From NCBI RefSeq assembly GCF_037113525.1, contig NZ_CP146963.1, forward strand, positions 1,302,001 through 1,366,000: a DNA stretch of 64,000 nt, in the 5' to 3' direction. The notes beneath the pieces were generated by a model. The model was not told the DNA's origin. It worked only from the letters and a program-made list of their open reading frames with translations, and ran no database searches. Of this stretch, positions 1 to 8,309 are shown piece after piece; the stretch's first letter is position 1, and the number at the start of each line of letters is the position of its first letter. The translations under genes were made by a program, and so were the position numbers. This DNA is from Butyrivibrio fibrisolvens. Its GTDB lineage: Bacteria; Bacillota; Clostridia; Lachnospirales; Lachnospiraceae.

Positions 1-2824
1 TGTCATTTGTTCTTGTGTCAGTGATAGCGTCGATAGCATCCTGAACTGTCTCGAAATTATAGTCTCTGCCATCTGTATATCCAACGTATACATCTTTGGC
101 ATCGCCAACTACTATGTCAGATTTCTCCTTGGCAAAAAAGAGATCTTTTTCTGTATCTTTTTTGTCAACAGTAACTGTAGTAGCAGTAGCGTAATTTTTG
201 TTAGATACTTTAACCTTATAAGTTCCGTCACGAAGAGATGCTTCATAGCCTGCATTATCTTCGAGAATAGTTGCTTCGTATTCAGACTTGTCCTTTGTAT
301 TTACAAAAGTAAGTGTTCCAAGGTCTGCATCTTTAGGAAGACCAATGAATCCGCCTGATACCTTATAAGTGTTTATGAGCTGAGCTTCAAAATCAGCATC
401 TTCTGTCTCTTCAGAAACAGATATCTCATTGCCTGATGCAATCTCGTAATCAGGGCAGTCTGTAAGAGATACTGTATATGTTACGCCTGCTTCAATGTTG
501 ATGCCTTCATAAGAACCGTCATCTGAAAGCTTTGCAGAAGCTTTATTTCCCTCAGAATCAGTGAATGTGATCTGGGACTTGTGCTCTTTGATATAGCCTT
601 CTTTGATTCCTGATACCTTACCTGCTACAGACACAGTTGCTGCCTTGCAGATAGTGATGTCATGAGATGTCTCACCGGCTGTAACGTTTTTAGTAGCATC
701 GCTTACAGTATAGCCGACAGGTCCTGTAATAGTTACTTTGTAAGAATGACCAGCCTTAACATATACTGCATAGCGGTTTGTTTCGTAATCGATATCAGCA
801 TATACATCTGATACATTTTCATCATCTGTACATGTGAAAAGAAGCTTATAGCCGTCTTTAAGAGCGTCGCAGTTGTCAAAGCTTATTGTTCCCTTAAGAA
901 CATTTGCACTTCCCTTGCCCTTAACGATTCTGTAGAAGTCAGGCTTACCGCCATTTGTATTTTCTGTATAAATAGTGTATGTACCATTCTCTGTTGCAGT
1001 GAATGTATATACGCCAGGAGCTCCTGAAGTAAGAGTGAAGCTCTCATCCTGCTTTCCGTTTTCTGACTTGAAGTGAGCTGTCTCCTGAGTATTTGTAGCA
1101 GAAGATGAGAACTTTACGCCCATATAGAGTGTGAAAGTATCGCCTTCTTCAACGTTTGAAATAGTGATATATCTTGCGGTAGGAGCTCCTTTTTTCATAG
1201 AAGTCTTACCATTACCATAGTAATAACCTGCTGATGTGTAGCCATCCTCGAAAGTGTAGATACCTTTCTTGGAAGTAGCCTGATATGTCTTGCCTGCAAC
1301 ACTTTCTGCTGTATAGAATCTGTCGCCTTTGCCCATATGAAGAGTAAGGTCGCCAAAAGATACAGATGTGTTTGATGTTACGCTTGATGCCTTAACATTA
1401 CCATTGCTGTCTGTATAGTCACCGATAGAATTGATGCTGGTGATATCGCTCATAGTGATCTCATTAGTAGAATCCTCTATGCCTGATGCCTTGCCACCGA
1501 AATCCCATACATGGATCTCGCCATTGCCTCTGTCATCAAGTGCTGATGCAGGATATGTTATTTCAATGCTGTAGAGATATAACTGACCCTTTGCAAGAAG
1601 AGTTACGTAGCCATATCCTGAGCCTGTGTATTCGTAAGTGTCACCTGATGAGAGAGTAGTTTCTCCATCTGCAAGGAAAGAAGATCCGTCGCCTACATAG
1701 CTTACTGTAAGAGTTCCTGCTCTGTTGAAAGGAACTACGATAAGAGTTTTGTCGTTTACCTGAGCATCGTCCTTGCCGCCGTTTTCTCTAGGGTTGAACT
1801 TACCTGCTGTAGCGTCGATGTAGAGATCGTCATATGTTCCGGCATTTTTCTGATAACTTGTGTGGTTAGCCTTATCATAATCAGTGAAGTCCCATGACTT
1901 GTGCTCTACAGGAAAAGAGAAATAGCCAAGGTATCCGTTATTTGTAGGCTCTTCAACTTCTTCAGCCTTTTTGGATACTGTAAGACTTCTTAAATATCTG
2001 CTGTCTTCATTGATAGTAAGTTTAAGGATTACAGCCTCGTCACCACTATATTCATATGTGAAGGTGAAAGGGTTTTTATCACCTGTGATCTCAGGCTTTA
2101 ATACTTCTTCGCCATTAGTTAAGGTCATTTCGCTTTCATTAGAATAATATGAAAGAATAGTGACAACTGATTTTGCAGGAACTGCAAAATAAATAACAGT
2201 ACCCGCATTGAACTGTCCCCAGCCGTTAGCGCCGTTGGAAGTTGTTCCATTGTACTTAGCACCATTGGCGCTGGCATCAATGTAAAGATTATTATAGAAA
2301 AGAGTCTTAGCAGTTGCAGAGTACTCAATTGCAGCGTTTATTCCTGTGCTTGTAAAATCCCAGGAAGCTTCGCCAGCCTTTGATACATCAACACTTGATG
2401 AAGTGCTGATGTTAGATTCTTCGTTTGATGAAGCCTTATCTTTTTTGTCATCAGATGTCTGATCTTCGCTTTCAGTAGAGCCAGTAGAAGAATTATTTTC
2501 ACCTGACTTCTCACTATCAGATTCATCTGAATTTACTTCATCTGCATCATTTGAAACAGTGCTCTCGTTAGAAGAAGAGTTAGATACAGTATTTTCAGAT
2601 GATGCATCGTCATTTTCAGTAGAAGTTACATCTGTAGTAGAGTTATTAGGTGAGTTTTCAGATGATCCAGTGTTTTCATCTGATGTTTCATTTACATCAC
2701 TTGTGATGCTATCTGTGCCTTCATGAGCCATACTTGTTACAACGCTTCCACCAAGAAGTGTCATGCTAAGCATTGCTGCAAGAATAAAACTCTGAAGTCT
2801 TTTACTTTGTGAAAACCTTTTCAT
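1..2824 (-). CDS. Large secreted multidomain protein, probable pectinesterase (5' part only)
   Basis: The frame is open for 941 codons and runs off the left edge. ATG at 2824 is followed by a signal peptide (MKRFSQSKR, hydrophobic stretch, VTSMA cleavage-like site). About 110 residues rich in Ser, Asn, Glu and Thr form a linker. Three beta-rich modules follow that each open with a W-D-F motif (about residues 156, 310 and 440). After them come modules resembling carboxypeptidase-regulatory-like or SpaA-type folds (about 690-880). The last residues visible contain ETVQDAIDAI (about 920), the usual N-terminal signature of family CE8 pectinesterases. The inferred role is extracellular de-esterification of pectin, with the W-D-F modules possibly binding carbohydrate. 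The catalytic part is outside the window, so the enzyme call rests on that one motif. It is divergent from the IS that follows. Confidence 0.7.
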   Translation of the reverse strand, partial: MKRFSQSKRLQSFILAAMLSMTLLGGSVVTSMAHEGTDSITSDVNETSDENTGSSENSPNNSTTDVTSTENDDASSENTVSNSSSNESTVSNDADEVNSDESDSEKSGENNSSTGSTESEDQTSDDKKDKASSNEESNISTSSSVDVSKAGEASWDFTSTGINAAIEYSATAKTLFYNNLYIDASANGAKYNGTTSNGANGWGQFNAGTVIYFAVPAKSVVTILSYYSNESEMTLTNGEEVLKPEITGDKNPFTFTYEYSGDEAVILKLTINEDSRYLRSLTVSKKAEEVEEPTNNGYLGYFSFPVEHKSWDFTDYDKANHTSYQKNAGTYDDLYIDATAGKFNPRENGGKDDAQVNDKTLIVVPFNRAGTLTVSYVGDGSSFLADGETTLSSGDTYEYTGSGYGYVTLLAKGQLYLYSIEITYPASALDDRGNGEIHVWDFGGKASGIEDSTNEITMSDITSINSIGDYTDSNGNVKASSVTSNTSVSFGDLTLHMGKGDRFYTAESVAGKTYQATSKKGIYTFEDGYTSAGYYYGNGKTSMKKGAPTARYITISNVEEGDTFTLYMGVKFSSSATNTQETAHFKSENGKQDESFTLTSGAPGVYTFTATENGTYTIYTENTNGGKPDFYRIVKGKGSANVLKGTISFDNCDALKDGYKLLFTCTDDENVSDVYADIDYETNRYAVYVKAGHSYKVTITGPVGYTVSDATKNVTAGETSHDITICKAATVSVAGKVSGIKEGYIKEHKSQITFTDSEGNKASAKLSDDGSYEGINIEAGVTYTVSLTDCPDYEIASGNEISVSEETEDADFEAQLINTYKVSGGFIGLPKDADLGTLTFVNTKDKSEYEATILEDNAGYEASLRDGTYKVKVSNKNYATATTVTVDKKDTEKDLFFAKEKSDIVVGDAKDVYVGYTDGRDYNFETVQDAIDAITDTRTND

Positions 2825-2973
2825 AAATTACCTGCATTTCCTAATTTATCCATGATCTTTGGAGACCGAAAAATCACATGGCTCCTAGCGCCATAGGATA
2901 AATTCATATTTTGCGTAAGCATTTACATTGGTAAATGCAAAGCACGTCCGCTATAACCTGAATTTCCATAGGA

Positions 2974-2987
2974 TTTCCGACTAAAAG
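2974..2987 (+). repeat. Left terminal inverted repeat of the IS
   Basis: TTTCCGACTAAAAG, the exact reverse complement of 5867-5880. A direct 12-bp copy of its core recurs at 3105-3116, just before the transposase ribosome site. Confidence 0.8.
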
Positions 2988-3061
2988 GGATTCCGCCTCA
3001 AAAAAGGCACTTTGAAAATCGAAAAAACTCAGTAAAAATGCGCGTTTGAGCCTGACTTTTG

Positions 3062-3090
3062 TTGCCGAAAATAGCTTCCTGTGGTAGAAT
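3062..3090 (+). promoter_or_regulatory. Transposase promoter
   Basis: A TTGCCG -35 box (3062-3067) and a TAGAAT -10 box (3085-3090) are separated by 17 bp, 44 bp before the transposase ATG. The internal copy of the terminal-repeat core (3105-3116) lies at about the transcription start, where transposase binding could repress transcription. The repression idea is inference. Confidence 0.5.
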
Positions 3091-3133
3091 ATATTTAGTA
3101 GGAATTCCGACTAAAACTACAGGAGGAAAACAC

Positions 3134-4873
3134 ATGTATCTGGATGCTTATGTGAAGGTGCCTGAGGTAAAGGGAAAGATAACTTTCAGGACGAAAGGCA
3201 ACACAACATATGTCGAGTTTGAGTATGACAGAGTCTATAGCACTGAGAAGCAGTATACAGATGTAAAGCGAAAAACGATAGGAAAGCTTGCTGATGAAGA
3301 TAAGCGTATAATGCAGCCAAATGAAAACTTCATCAAGTTTTTCCCTGACATTGAGCTCCCAGAAGAAAGGGACAGATCATCAAGGAGTTGTGGGCTACGG
3401 ATCGGTACATGGGTTGTTATCAGGAAGATAGTTAATGAATATAAGCTCGCTGAGATCCTAGGGAGATATCTTCCGTGGAAGGATGTGGGGCTGTTTCTTG
3501 ATCTTGTGGCATACTCAATTATTGAGGAAGATAACCGTGCCCAGCATTATCCTGCGTATGCCTATAGTCATCCTCTCTTTTCTGAAGGTATGAGGATATA
3601 TAGTGATTCAAAAGTCAGCGAGTTCCTCAATACTATGGATGCAGATACCAGTGTCATGTTCCAGAACGACTGGAATGCGGAAAGGAATCACCGGGAGAGG
3701 ATATATTTTTCATACGATTCAACATCTAAGATATGTGAAGCTGGAGACCTCAGGATAGTAGAAGTCGGTCATTCAAAGGAAAATGTAGAGACGGATATTT
3801 TTAACTACGCAATTGCCTATGATACAAAGAACCGGGAGCCACTTTTTTACGAAATATACCCCGGCAGTATCAATGATATGTCACAGTTCCAGTGCACTGT
3901 GGAAAAGGCTAAGGGCTATGGATATAAGAAGATAGGATTTGTTCTAGACAGAGGATATTTTAGTAAGGATAACATCTATCAGCTTGAAGATAGCGGATAC
4001 AGTTTTGTCATGATGCTTAAAGGCAAGGCTGATCTTGTACAGAAATGGGTGCTAGAGAATAAGGGATCATTTGAAACGAGCAGATCGTGTAATATACCTG
4101 CTTATCAGGTCTATGGGAAGACCATTGAGAAGAAACTATTTGGGACAGATAAAAAGCCAAGATACATACATCTGTATCACAGTTCATCGTTGGAAGCAGA
4201 TGAACGTACCGGCGTAGAGAAGAAGATAAATCAGCTTACGGCTTTTCTTAACAGTCATATAAATCAGTTCAGGGATTTTGGACCTGGAATGGAAACATAC
4301 TTTGAACTGCACTATGACGAGAATGCAAAGAAGACTGGAAAGAAAGATAAGGACACAGCAGATAGTTCAGCAAGGAAGTTTGTGTTTTTTGAAGAAAAGA
4401 TGCCTGTTATAGAGCTGGAACTTAAGCTTTGCGGATATTTTGTTATTGTCACATCAGAAAAGATGACAGCAAAGGAAGCGCTGGAAATCTATAAAGGGAG
4501 GGATGCATCCGAGAAACTGTTTTTATCAGACAAGACTTTCCTTGGCAATCACTGCTTAAGGATTGGTTCTGATGAATCAGCCACATCTAAGATCTTCATC
4601 GAGTTTGTTGCGCTGATAATAAGAAACCGTATGTACAACTATCTCAAGGATGAGATGAAGGAAATGGCTACCAAGCCTAATTACATGACAGTTCCTGCTG
4701 CAATAAGAGAGCTGGATAAAATCGAAATGTCCCGTCAGCTTGATGGGGTATACAGATTTGACCATGCAATAACAGCGAAGCAAAAGACAATACTCAAGGC
4801 ATTTGGACTTACTGATGCAAATGTAAAATACAGGGCGCAGGAAATAAGCAAGATGCTTGAGATGGCAGATTGA
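3134..4873 (+). CDS. IS4-superfamily DDE transposase
   Basis: This 579-residue protein cuts and rejoins the ends of the surrounding IS. The ATG at 3134 is chosen over an upstream in-frame TTG because AGGAGG lies at 3121-3126 with 7-bp spacing. The catalytic triad is visible as D195 (FSYDSTS), D272 (FVLDRGYF) and E460 within YKGRDASEKLFLSDK. That last stretch fits the Y-x2-R-x3-E-x6-K signature of the IS4 superfamily exactly. Length and overall layout match the IS1634 group. The frame is intact, so the element may be active. The next gene starts 14 bp after its stop. Confidence 0.9.
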   Translation: MYLDAYVKVPEVKGKITFRTKGNTTYVEFEYDRVYSTEKQYTDVKRKTIGKLADEDKRIMQPNENFIKFFPDIELPEERDRSSRSCGLRIGTWVVIRKIVNEYKLAEILGRYLPWKDVGLFLDLVAYSIIEEDNRAQHYPAYAYSHPLFSEGMRIYSDSKVSEFLNTMDADTSVMFQNDWNAERNHRERIYFSYDSTSKICEAGDLRIVEVGHSKENVETDIFNYAIAYDTKNREPLFYEIYPGSINDMSQFQCTVEKAKGYGYKKIGFVLDRGYFSKDNIYQLEDSGYSFVMMLKGKADLVQKWVLENKGSFETSRSCNIPAYQVYGKTIEKKLFGTDKKPRYIHLYHSSSLEADERTGVEKKINQLTAFLNSHINQFRDFGPGMETYFELHYDENAKKTGKKDKDTADSSARKFVFFEEKMPVIELELKLCGYFVIVTSEKMTAKEALEIYKGRDASEKLFLSDKTFLGNHCLRIGSDESATSKIFIEFVALIIRNRMYNYLKDEMKEMATKPNYMTVPAAIRELDKIEMSRQLDGVYRFDHAITAKQKTILKAFGLTDANVKYRAQEISKMLEMAD

Positions 4874-4887
4874 TGGAGGGTGATGAT

Positions 4888-5118
4888 ATGGCTAGAATGA
4901 CATCGATGGATGCACTTGAAACTAAGATAGAGAAGGCACAGGAACAGGTGAGCAGAACGAAGAAACAGTATGATGCTGCTCTTGCAAGACTTAGTGATCT
5001 GTTGGACAAACGGGATGCGCTCAGAAGGGATGAACTTGTAAAGGCAATCCTAAAGAGCGATAAGACATATGAGGAAGTACTGGAGTTTCTTGGCTCCGGC
5101 CAGGAAGAGGCAGAATGA
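4888..5118 (+). CDS. Small coiled-coil protein carried by the IS
   Basis: This 76-residue protein starts at the ATG preceded by GGAGGG (4875-4880). A further in-frame ATG at 4870 overlaps the transposase end but lacks a site. Residues about 10-50 form a heptad-like charged helix (ETKIEKAQEQV to KRDALRRDEL), followed by a short helical tail. The shape is like small DUF4315-type proteins of mobile elements, but that match is only by eye. It sits between the transposase and the next IS gene, whose ATG overlaps its stop, which suggests coupled translation. Function unknown; a DNA-end or transposase partner is possible. Confidence 0.6.
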   Translation: MARMTSMDALETKIEKAQEQVSRTKKQYDAALARLSDLLDKRDALRRDELVKAILKSDKTYEEVLEFLGSGQEEAE

Positions 5119-5852
5119 TGACTGATCAGACAGAGATAATTGTCATGCTTTTGAAGAAACTTATAGATAAAAACGGACCCGAGTATCTTTTGGAGAAACC
5201 TTATGATGCTTATAAAGAACTGAACAGATATATGGAAGCAGACAACGCGGTTACTGCTGCGATGCTTTGTTTTCTGGTGAGCGGGCTTGTGAGCGATGCA
5301 GAGAAAGGCTGTGAGCCTGAGGAACTGTCAAAGGCTATACAGAAGAAATGCTGTTTCAACAAGAAGATGTCGGATCTGCTGTCAAAGATCTTCTGTGTAC
5401 TTTATTCGGAAGAAAACAAGACAGAGTGGAAAGCAAAAGACAGTGAAGGGCTATCGGAGTTCCTGAAACAGGAGCATACTTTCAGATGGGAAGGATGCTC
5501 TGTCTGGGATGCAGGGAATGGTACAGTGGACTGCTACTATGATGCGGACATGGTATTGAAGCCGACTAAGGAAGCCGGGAAAACAGATGGTCTGAAGAGT
5601 ATGCTAAAAAAGAATCCATTTGTTACGACAGATGCGATTTATAAGTTTTATGAAAAGGAACTATGTAAGTACCTCGACCATGAATTTGAAGAGTATTGCA
5701 CCTGCGATGATTATTACCAACCGGTGGTTGAAGATTTTGAACTGGAATATGATGTGAAAGCCTGGGCAAAGAAAAATGGATTCAATGTCATCTCATGCAA
5801 TGGAGATGGTAGAGATGACGGATATGAACCCAAGTTCAGAAGAGGTTGGTGA
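5115..5852 (+). CDS. Hypothetical protein carried by the IS
   Basis: A 245-residue protein whose ATG overlaps the stop of the small coiled-coil gene (ATGATGA). It ends 14 bp before the right terminal repeat, so it belongs to the IS. The N-terminal 120 residues look helical. The C-terminal half is acidic and aromatic, with a Cys-rich stretch (EEYCTCDDYYQPVVEDFELEY). No family was recognised. IS4-type elements usually carry only a transposase, so a second and third gene are unusual and may assist or regulate transposition. Confidence 0.6.
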   Translation: MMTDQTEIIVMLLKKLIDKNGPEYLLEKPYDAYKELNRYMEADNAVTAAMLCFLVSGLVSDAEKGCEPEELSKAIQKKCCFNKKMSDLLSKIFCVLYSEENKTEWKAKDSEGLSEFLKQEHTFRWEGCSVWDAGNGTVDCYYDADMVLKPTKEAGKTDGLKSMLKKNPFVTTDAIYKFYEKELCKYLDHEFEEYCTCDDYYQPVVEDFELEYDVKAWAKKNGFNVISCNGDGRDDGYEPKFRRGW

Positions 5853-5866
5853 GAGACAAAAGACGA

Positions 5867-5880
5867 CTTTTAGTCGGAAA
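5867..5880 (-). repeat. Right terminal inverted repeat of the IS
   Basis: CTTTTAGTCGGAAA, the exact reverse complement of the left end. A TATAAT sequence lies just outside at 5898-5903, where an insertion could create a hybrid promoter towards the next gene, but no good -35 box is seen. Confidence 0.8.
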
Positions 5881-5970
5881 AATCGTGGAAAATGAGGTAT
5901 AATAACAAAAGAGTAATCATCACATCTATCATAAAAAAGATTATTTTTGACAAAAGAATTTGAGAATCCG

Positions 5971-6012
5971 AGAAACCCGCATGAATTCTAAAGTTTCTGG
6001 GTTGATTTTTTT
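5971..6012 (+). terminator. Weak terminator-like hairpin upstream of the phosphodiesterase gene
   Basis: AGAAAC (5971-5976) can pair with GTTTCT (5993-5998), or AACCC with GGGTT (5999-6003), followed by a T-rich tract. The two pairings exclude each other. It lies 26 bp before the next ATG, so it may be an attenuator or just the end of the IS-side transcript. Confidence 0.3.
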
Positions 6013-6037
6013 AAATAAAAATTTTTAGGAGGTTTTT

Positions 6038-6625
6038 ATGAGATATTTTGTTGCAAGTGATATACATGGCTCATATTACTGGGCTGATAAGATGATGGAC
6101 AGATTTGAAGCATCAGGCGCAAAGCGCATGATATGCCTTGGAGATATCCTCTACCACGGACCAAGAAATGACCTTCCAAGAGATTATGAACCAAAGAAAG
6201 TAATAGAACTTATGAATTCGATCAAAGACCGCGTGTGGGCTGTCCGCGGCAATTGTGAAGCAGAAGTCGACCAGATGGTTCTTGAATTCCCAGTACTTGC
6301 TGACTATGCAATTTTGGCACTTAACAACCACACAATCTTCGCAACCCACGGTCACCTCTATAACGAAGAAACCCTCCCGCCAATCATGTCCGGCGATATA
6401 CTCCTTCATGGCCACACCCACCTCCCAGTATGCGAGAAGCTACCGCTTGGAGAAGACGACCATAATAACGAAACCGCTGATTCTAAAGAATATTACTACC
6501 ATCTAAATCCAGGATCTGTAGCCATTCCTAAGGGCGGCAATCCCAATAGCTATGCAATCCTTGATGGCGATATATTCTCAATTCTTGATTTCGATGGAAA
6601 TGTCATAAGAGATATACATCTATAA
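6038..6625 (+). CDS. YfcE-type metallophosphoesterase
   Basis: A 195-residue cytosolic phosphodiesterase of the calcineurin-like YfcE/MJ0936 family. AGGAGG at 6027-6032 sets the start. The metal-binding motifs are in family order: SDIHG near the N terminus, GDILYHGPR (about 36), RGNCEAE (about 72), THGH (about 104) and GHTHLP (about 125). It probably hydrolyses small phosphodiesters; the physiological substrate is not known for this family. It appears to be a single gene between the IS and a long hairpin element. Confidence 0.88.
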   Translation: MRYFVASDIHGSYYWADKMMDRFEASGAKRMICLGDILYHGPRNDLPRDYEPKKVIELMNSIKDRVWAVRGNCEAEVDQMVLEFPVLADYAILALNNHTIFATHGHLYNEETLPPIMSGDILLHGHTHLPVCEKLPLGEDDHNNETADSKEYYYHLNPGSVAIPKGGNPNSYAILDGDIFSILDFDGNVIRDIHL

Positions 6626-6670
6626 ATCATTAGATGCCTTTCAAATATAGAACCTTACCGAAACTTTGAA

Positions 6671-6949
6671 CATTCCTGAGACTGGCATTAAAAAAATGAT
6701 TTTCTTGTCTTTGAGAGTTTTATTAAATTCAAGAGCCTGATAGATGGAATAATATATTCTGCTTGGGATTCATCTGTCTGAGCGTAGCGAGTTCCCGACA
6801 TAGAAGTTCATCCATGAACTTCTAAACATGTCGTAACTACGTCCTGTAGTTTATGAATCCCAGAATATATTATTCCAGATATCATGCCTTGAATTTTATA
6901 AAACTATCATGACAAGAAAATCATTTTTTTAATACCAGCCTCAGGAATG
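6671..6949. repeat. Long intergenic hairpin element, copy A (279 bp)
   Basis: The arms (6671-6772 and about 6853-6949) are complementary over about 95 positions. Inside them an apical arm pairs AGAAGTTCAT with ATGAACTTCT and holds GAGCGTAGCGAG. The element fills the gap between two convergent genes, ending 10 bp before the stop of the minus-strand esterase gene. Two relatives lie at 30849-31070 and, inverted, 36018-36296. Two A-C mismatches in its outer stem would be G-U pairs in a minus-strand RNA, which fits a 3'-UTR structure of the esterase transcript. Whether it acts as RNA or as a DNA element is unknown. Confidence 0.8.
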
Positions 6950-6959
6950 CCCGATACCT

Positions 6960-8081
6960 TTACTTAAACACTATCTGTGCAAAGTTATAGAATCCCAGAT
7001 ACCATACGCCGAAGTCGTGGTTGCCCTTTACTTCCTGCCACATGAAGTTCTCGCCTTCAACGAACTGATCGCAAAGTGCAGGCAGTGCCTTGACTGCAGA
7101 AGAGTGTGCAGAATGAGCTATTGTATCCTGAAGTCCACAGATATTATAGAAATAGTAAATAGGATATGTGTTGTCCTTAAGGAGATTTGCTGTAACTGAA
7201 GCTGTATTACTTGTAGGTGCAGCTGAGAAAGCTCCAAAATATCCGAACAGATCTATACATTCTCCGATACCGATATTGATAGTCTGCATACCACCCATTG
7301 AAAGACCAGCCATTGCGCGGTGCTCCCTGGAAGCAGACATGTCATATCCGTTCTCATCATATTCAGCGTAAGTGCTGTAGTGTGATTCTATATATGGGAT
7401 AAGATCGTTCCTAAGCTCAGATCCGAAACTATAGAAAGAGTTATAGTCAGAACCGTCTTTAGAGTGATTAGCAGTTGCTCTTCCGTTTGGAGTAACAACT
7501 ATGAATGAATCTATATCACCATAGTATGCAAGATTGTCCATGATGATCTTTACACGTGAAGTAGATCCTGTCATTCCCCATTCATCTTCATCACCGCCGA
7601 TACCGTGCATGAGATAAAGCACATTGTACTGTTTTGACTCGTCGTATCCGTATGGAAGATAGACATTAGCTTCTTTTTCCACAGGCTCACCATCACCAAA
7701 ATAGTCGTGGGCTGTGTAGGTGATACGCTCGATTGTTCCGGCTTCCTTAGTGTTGAGGTTAGTGTACTTTGGAAGTACAACGTCTCCGATTTCTGCAGTA
7801 GGAACGCGGTCTGCGTAGTCTTCTTCTGAAGCTTCTCCTGCGGAATCATCCACGCTTGAAGTTTCAAGATCTATTGCTTCTTCAATTCCCCCTTCTGTAG
7901 CGACGCTGTCCTGTGCTGAAGGAGCCTGTGCAACTTCTGAAATGCCTTCGTTTGATGATTTGTTCATGTTTGATACCTCACTGTTTTTTGCATTTTGTGC
8001 GCAACCTGCAAGCGAACCTGACACAAGAGTCAGTCCCAGCAGAATTGCCGATAAAGATTTTCTGACTGAAAGTAGTTTCAT
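6960..8081 (-). CDS. Lipoprotein esterase, CE1 / esterase-D family (feruloyl or acetylxylan esterase)
   Basis: A 373-residue surface lipoprotein. It has a signal peptide with lipobox L-A-G-C near residue 26, then about 85 residues of low-complexity acidic linker. An alpha/beta hydrolase domain of the PF00756 (esterase D / CE1) type follows. Visible motifs are LYLMHGIGGDEDEW (oxyanion region), the nucleophile elbow GLSMGG, and a late GNHDFGVW that probably holds the catalytic His. GGGGAGG stands before the ATG at 8081. CE1 enzymes remove feruloyl or acetyl groups from xylan side chains, which fits the nearby GH43 and GH39 genes. The exact substrate cannot be told from sequence. Confidence 0.82.
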   Translation of the reverse strand: MKLLSVRKSLSAILLGLTLVSGSLAGCAQNAKNSEVSNMNKSSNEGISEVAQAPSAQDSVATEGGIEEAIDLETSSVDDSAGEASEEDYADRVPTAEIGDVVLPKYTNLNTKEAGTIERITYTAHDYFGDGEPVEKEANVYLPYGYDESKQYNVLYLMHGIGGDEDEWGMTGSTSRVKIIMDNLAYYGDIDSFIVVTPNGRATANHSKDGSDYNSFYSFGSELRNDLIPYIESHYSTYAEYDENGYDMSASREHRAMAGLSMGGMQTINIGIGECIDLFGYFGAFSAAPTSNTASVTANLLKDNTYPIYYFYNICGLQDTIAHSAHSSAVKALPALCDQFVEGENFMWQEVKGNHDFGVWYLGFYNFAQIVFK

Positions 8082-8193
8082 ATATGGATTACCTCCCCAA
8101 TAAATCTAATTTTATCGCTCTAAAATGCGAAAACAATTGATTTGGTGAAAGATGGCAACAAATAGGAAAGAATTCGCATGAGGTGATAGAAGA

Positions 8194-8225
8194 TTACTAC
8201 AAAAAAATTCAATTTATTGTAGTAA
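8194..8225. promoter_or_regulatory. Inverted repeat in the divergent promoter region
   Basis: TTACTACAA (8194-8202) and TTGTAGTAA (8217-8225) form a perfect inverted repeat between the divergent esterase and lipoprotein genes. It could be an operator serving both. No T-tract follows, so a terminator is less likely. Confidence 0.35.
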
Positions 8226-8309
8226 ATTCGGTAATTATTTCGAGTTATTATTCTCAGCCTTCATGTTAAAATATCTAGTTGTTATCTATAAGGAGTTAAT
8301 GAAAAAAGT

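Larger units (their letters stand above)
2974..5880 (+). mobile_element. IS4-superfamily (IS1634-like) insertion sequence with two extra genes
   Basis: A 14-bp perfect inverted repeat (TTTCCGACTAAAAG) bounds a 2,907-bp block holding a DDE transposase gene and two downstream genes on the same strand with overlapping stops and starts. No clear target duplication is seen (left flank ATAGGA, right flank AATCGT), so the exact ends could be slightly outside the repeat, or the insertion may be old. The family call rests on the transposase YREK signature. Confidence 0.75.

Noticed and set aside
3059..3133. Upstream TTG start for the IS transposase
   Set aside because: It would include the promoter -10 box; AGGAGG sits right before ATG 3134.
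6671..6949. The long hairpins as ordinary terminators
   Set aside because: The arms are ~100 bp, no T-run follows the outer stem, and bulges and apex are conserved between copies.
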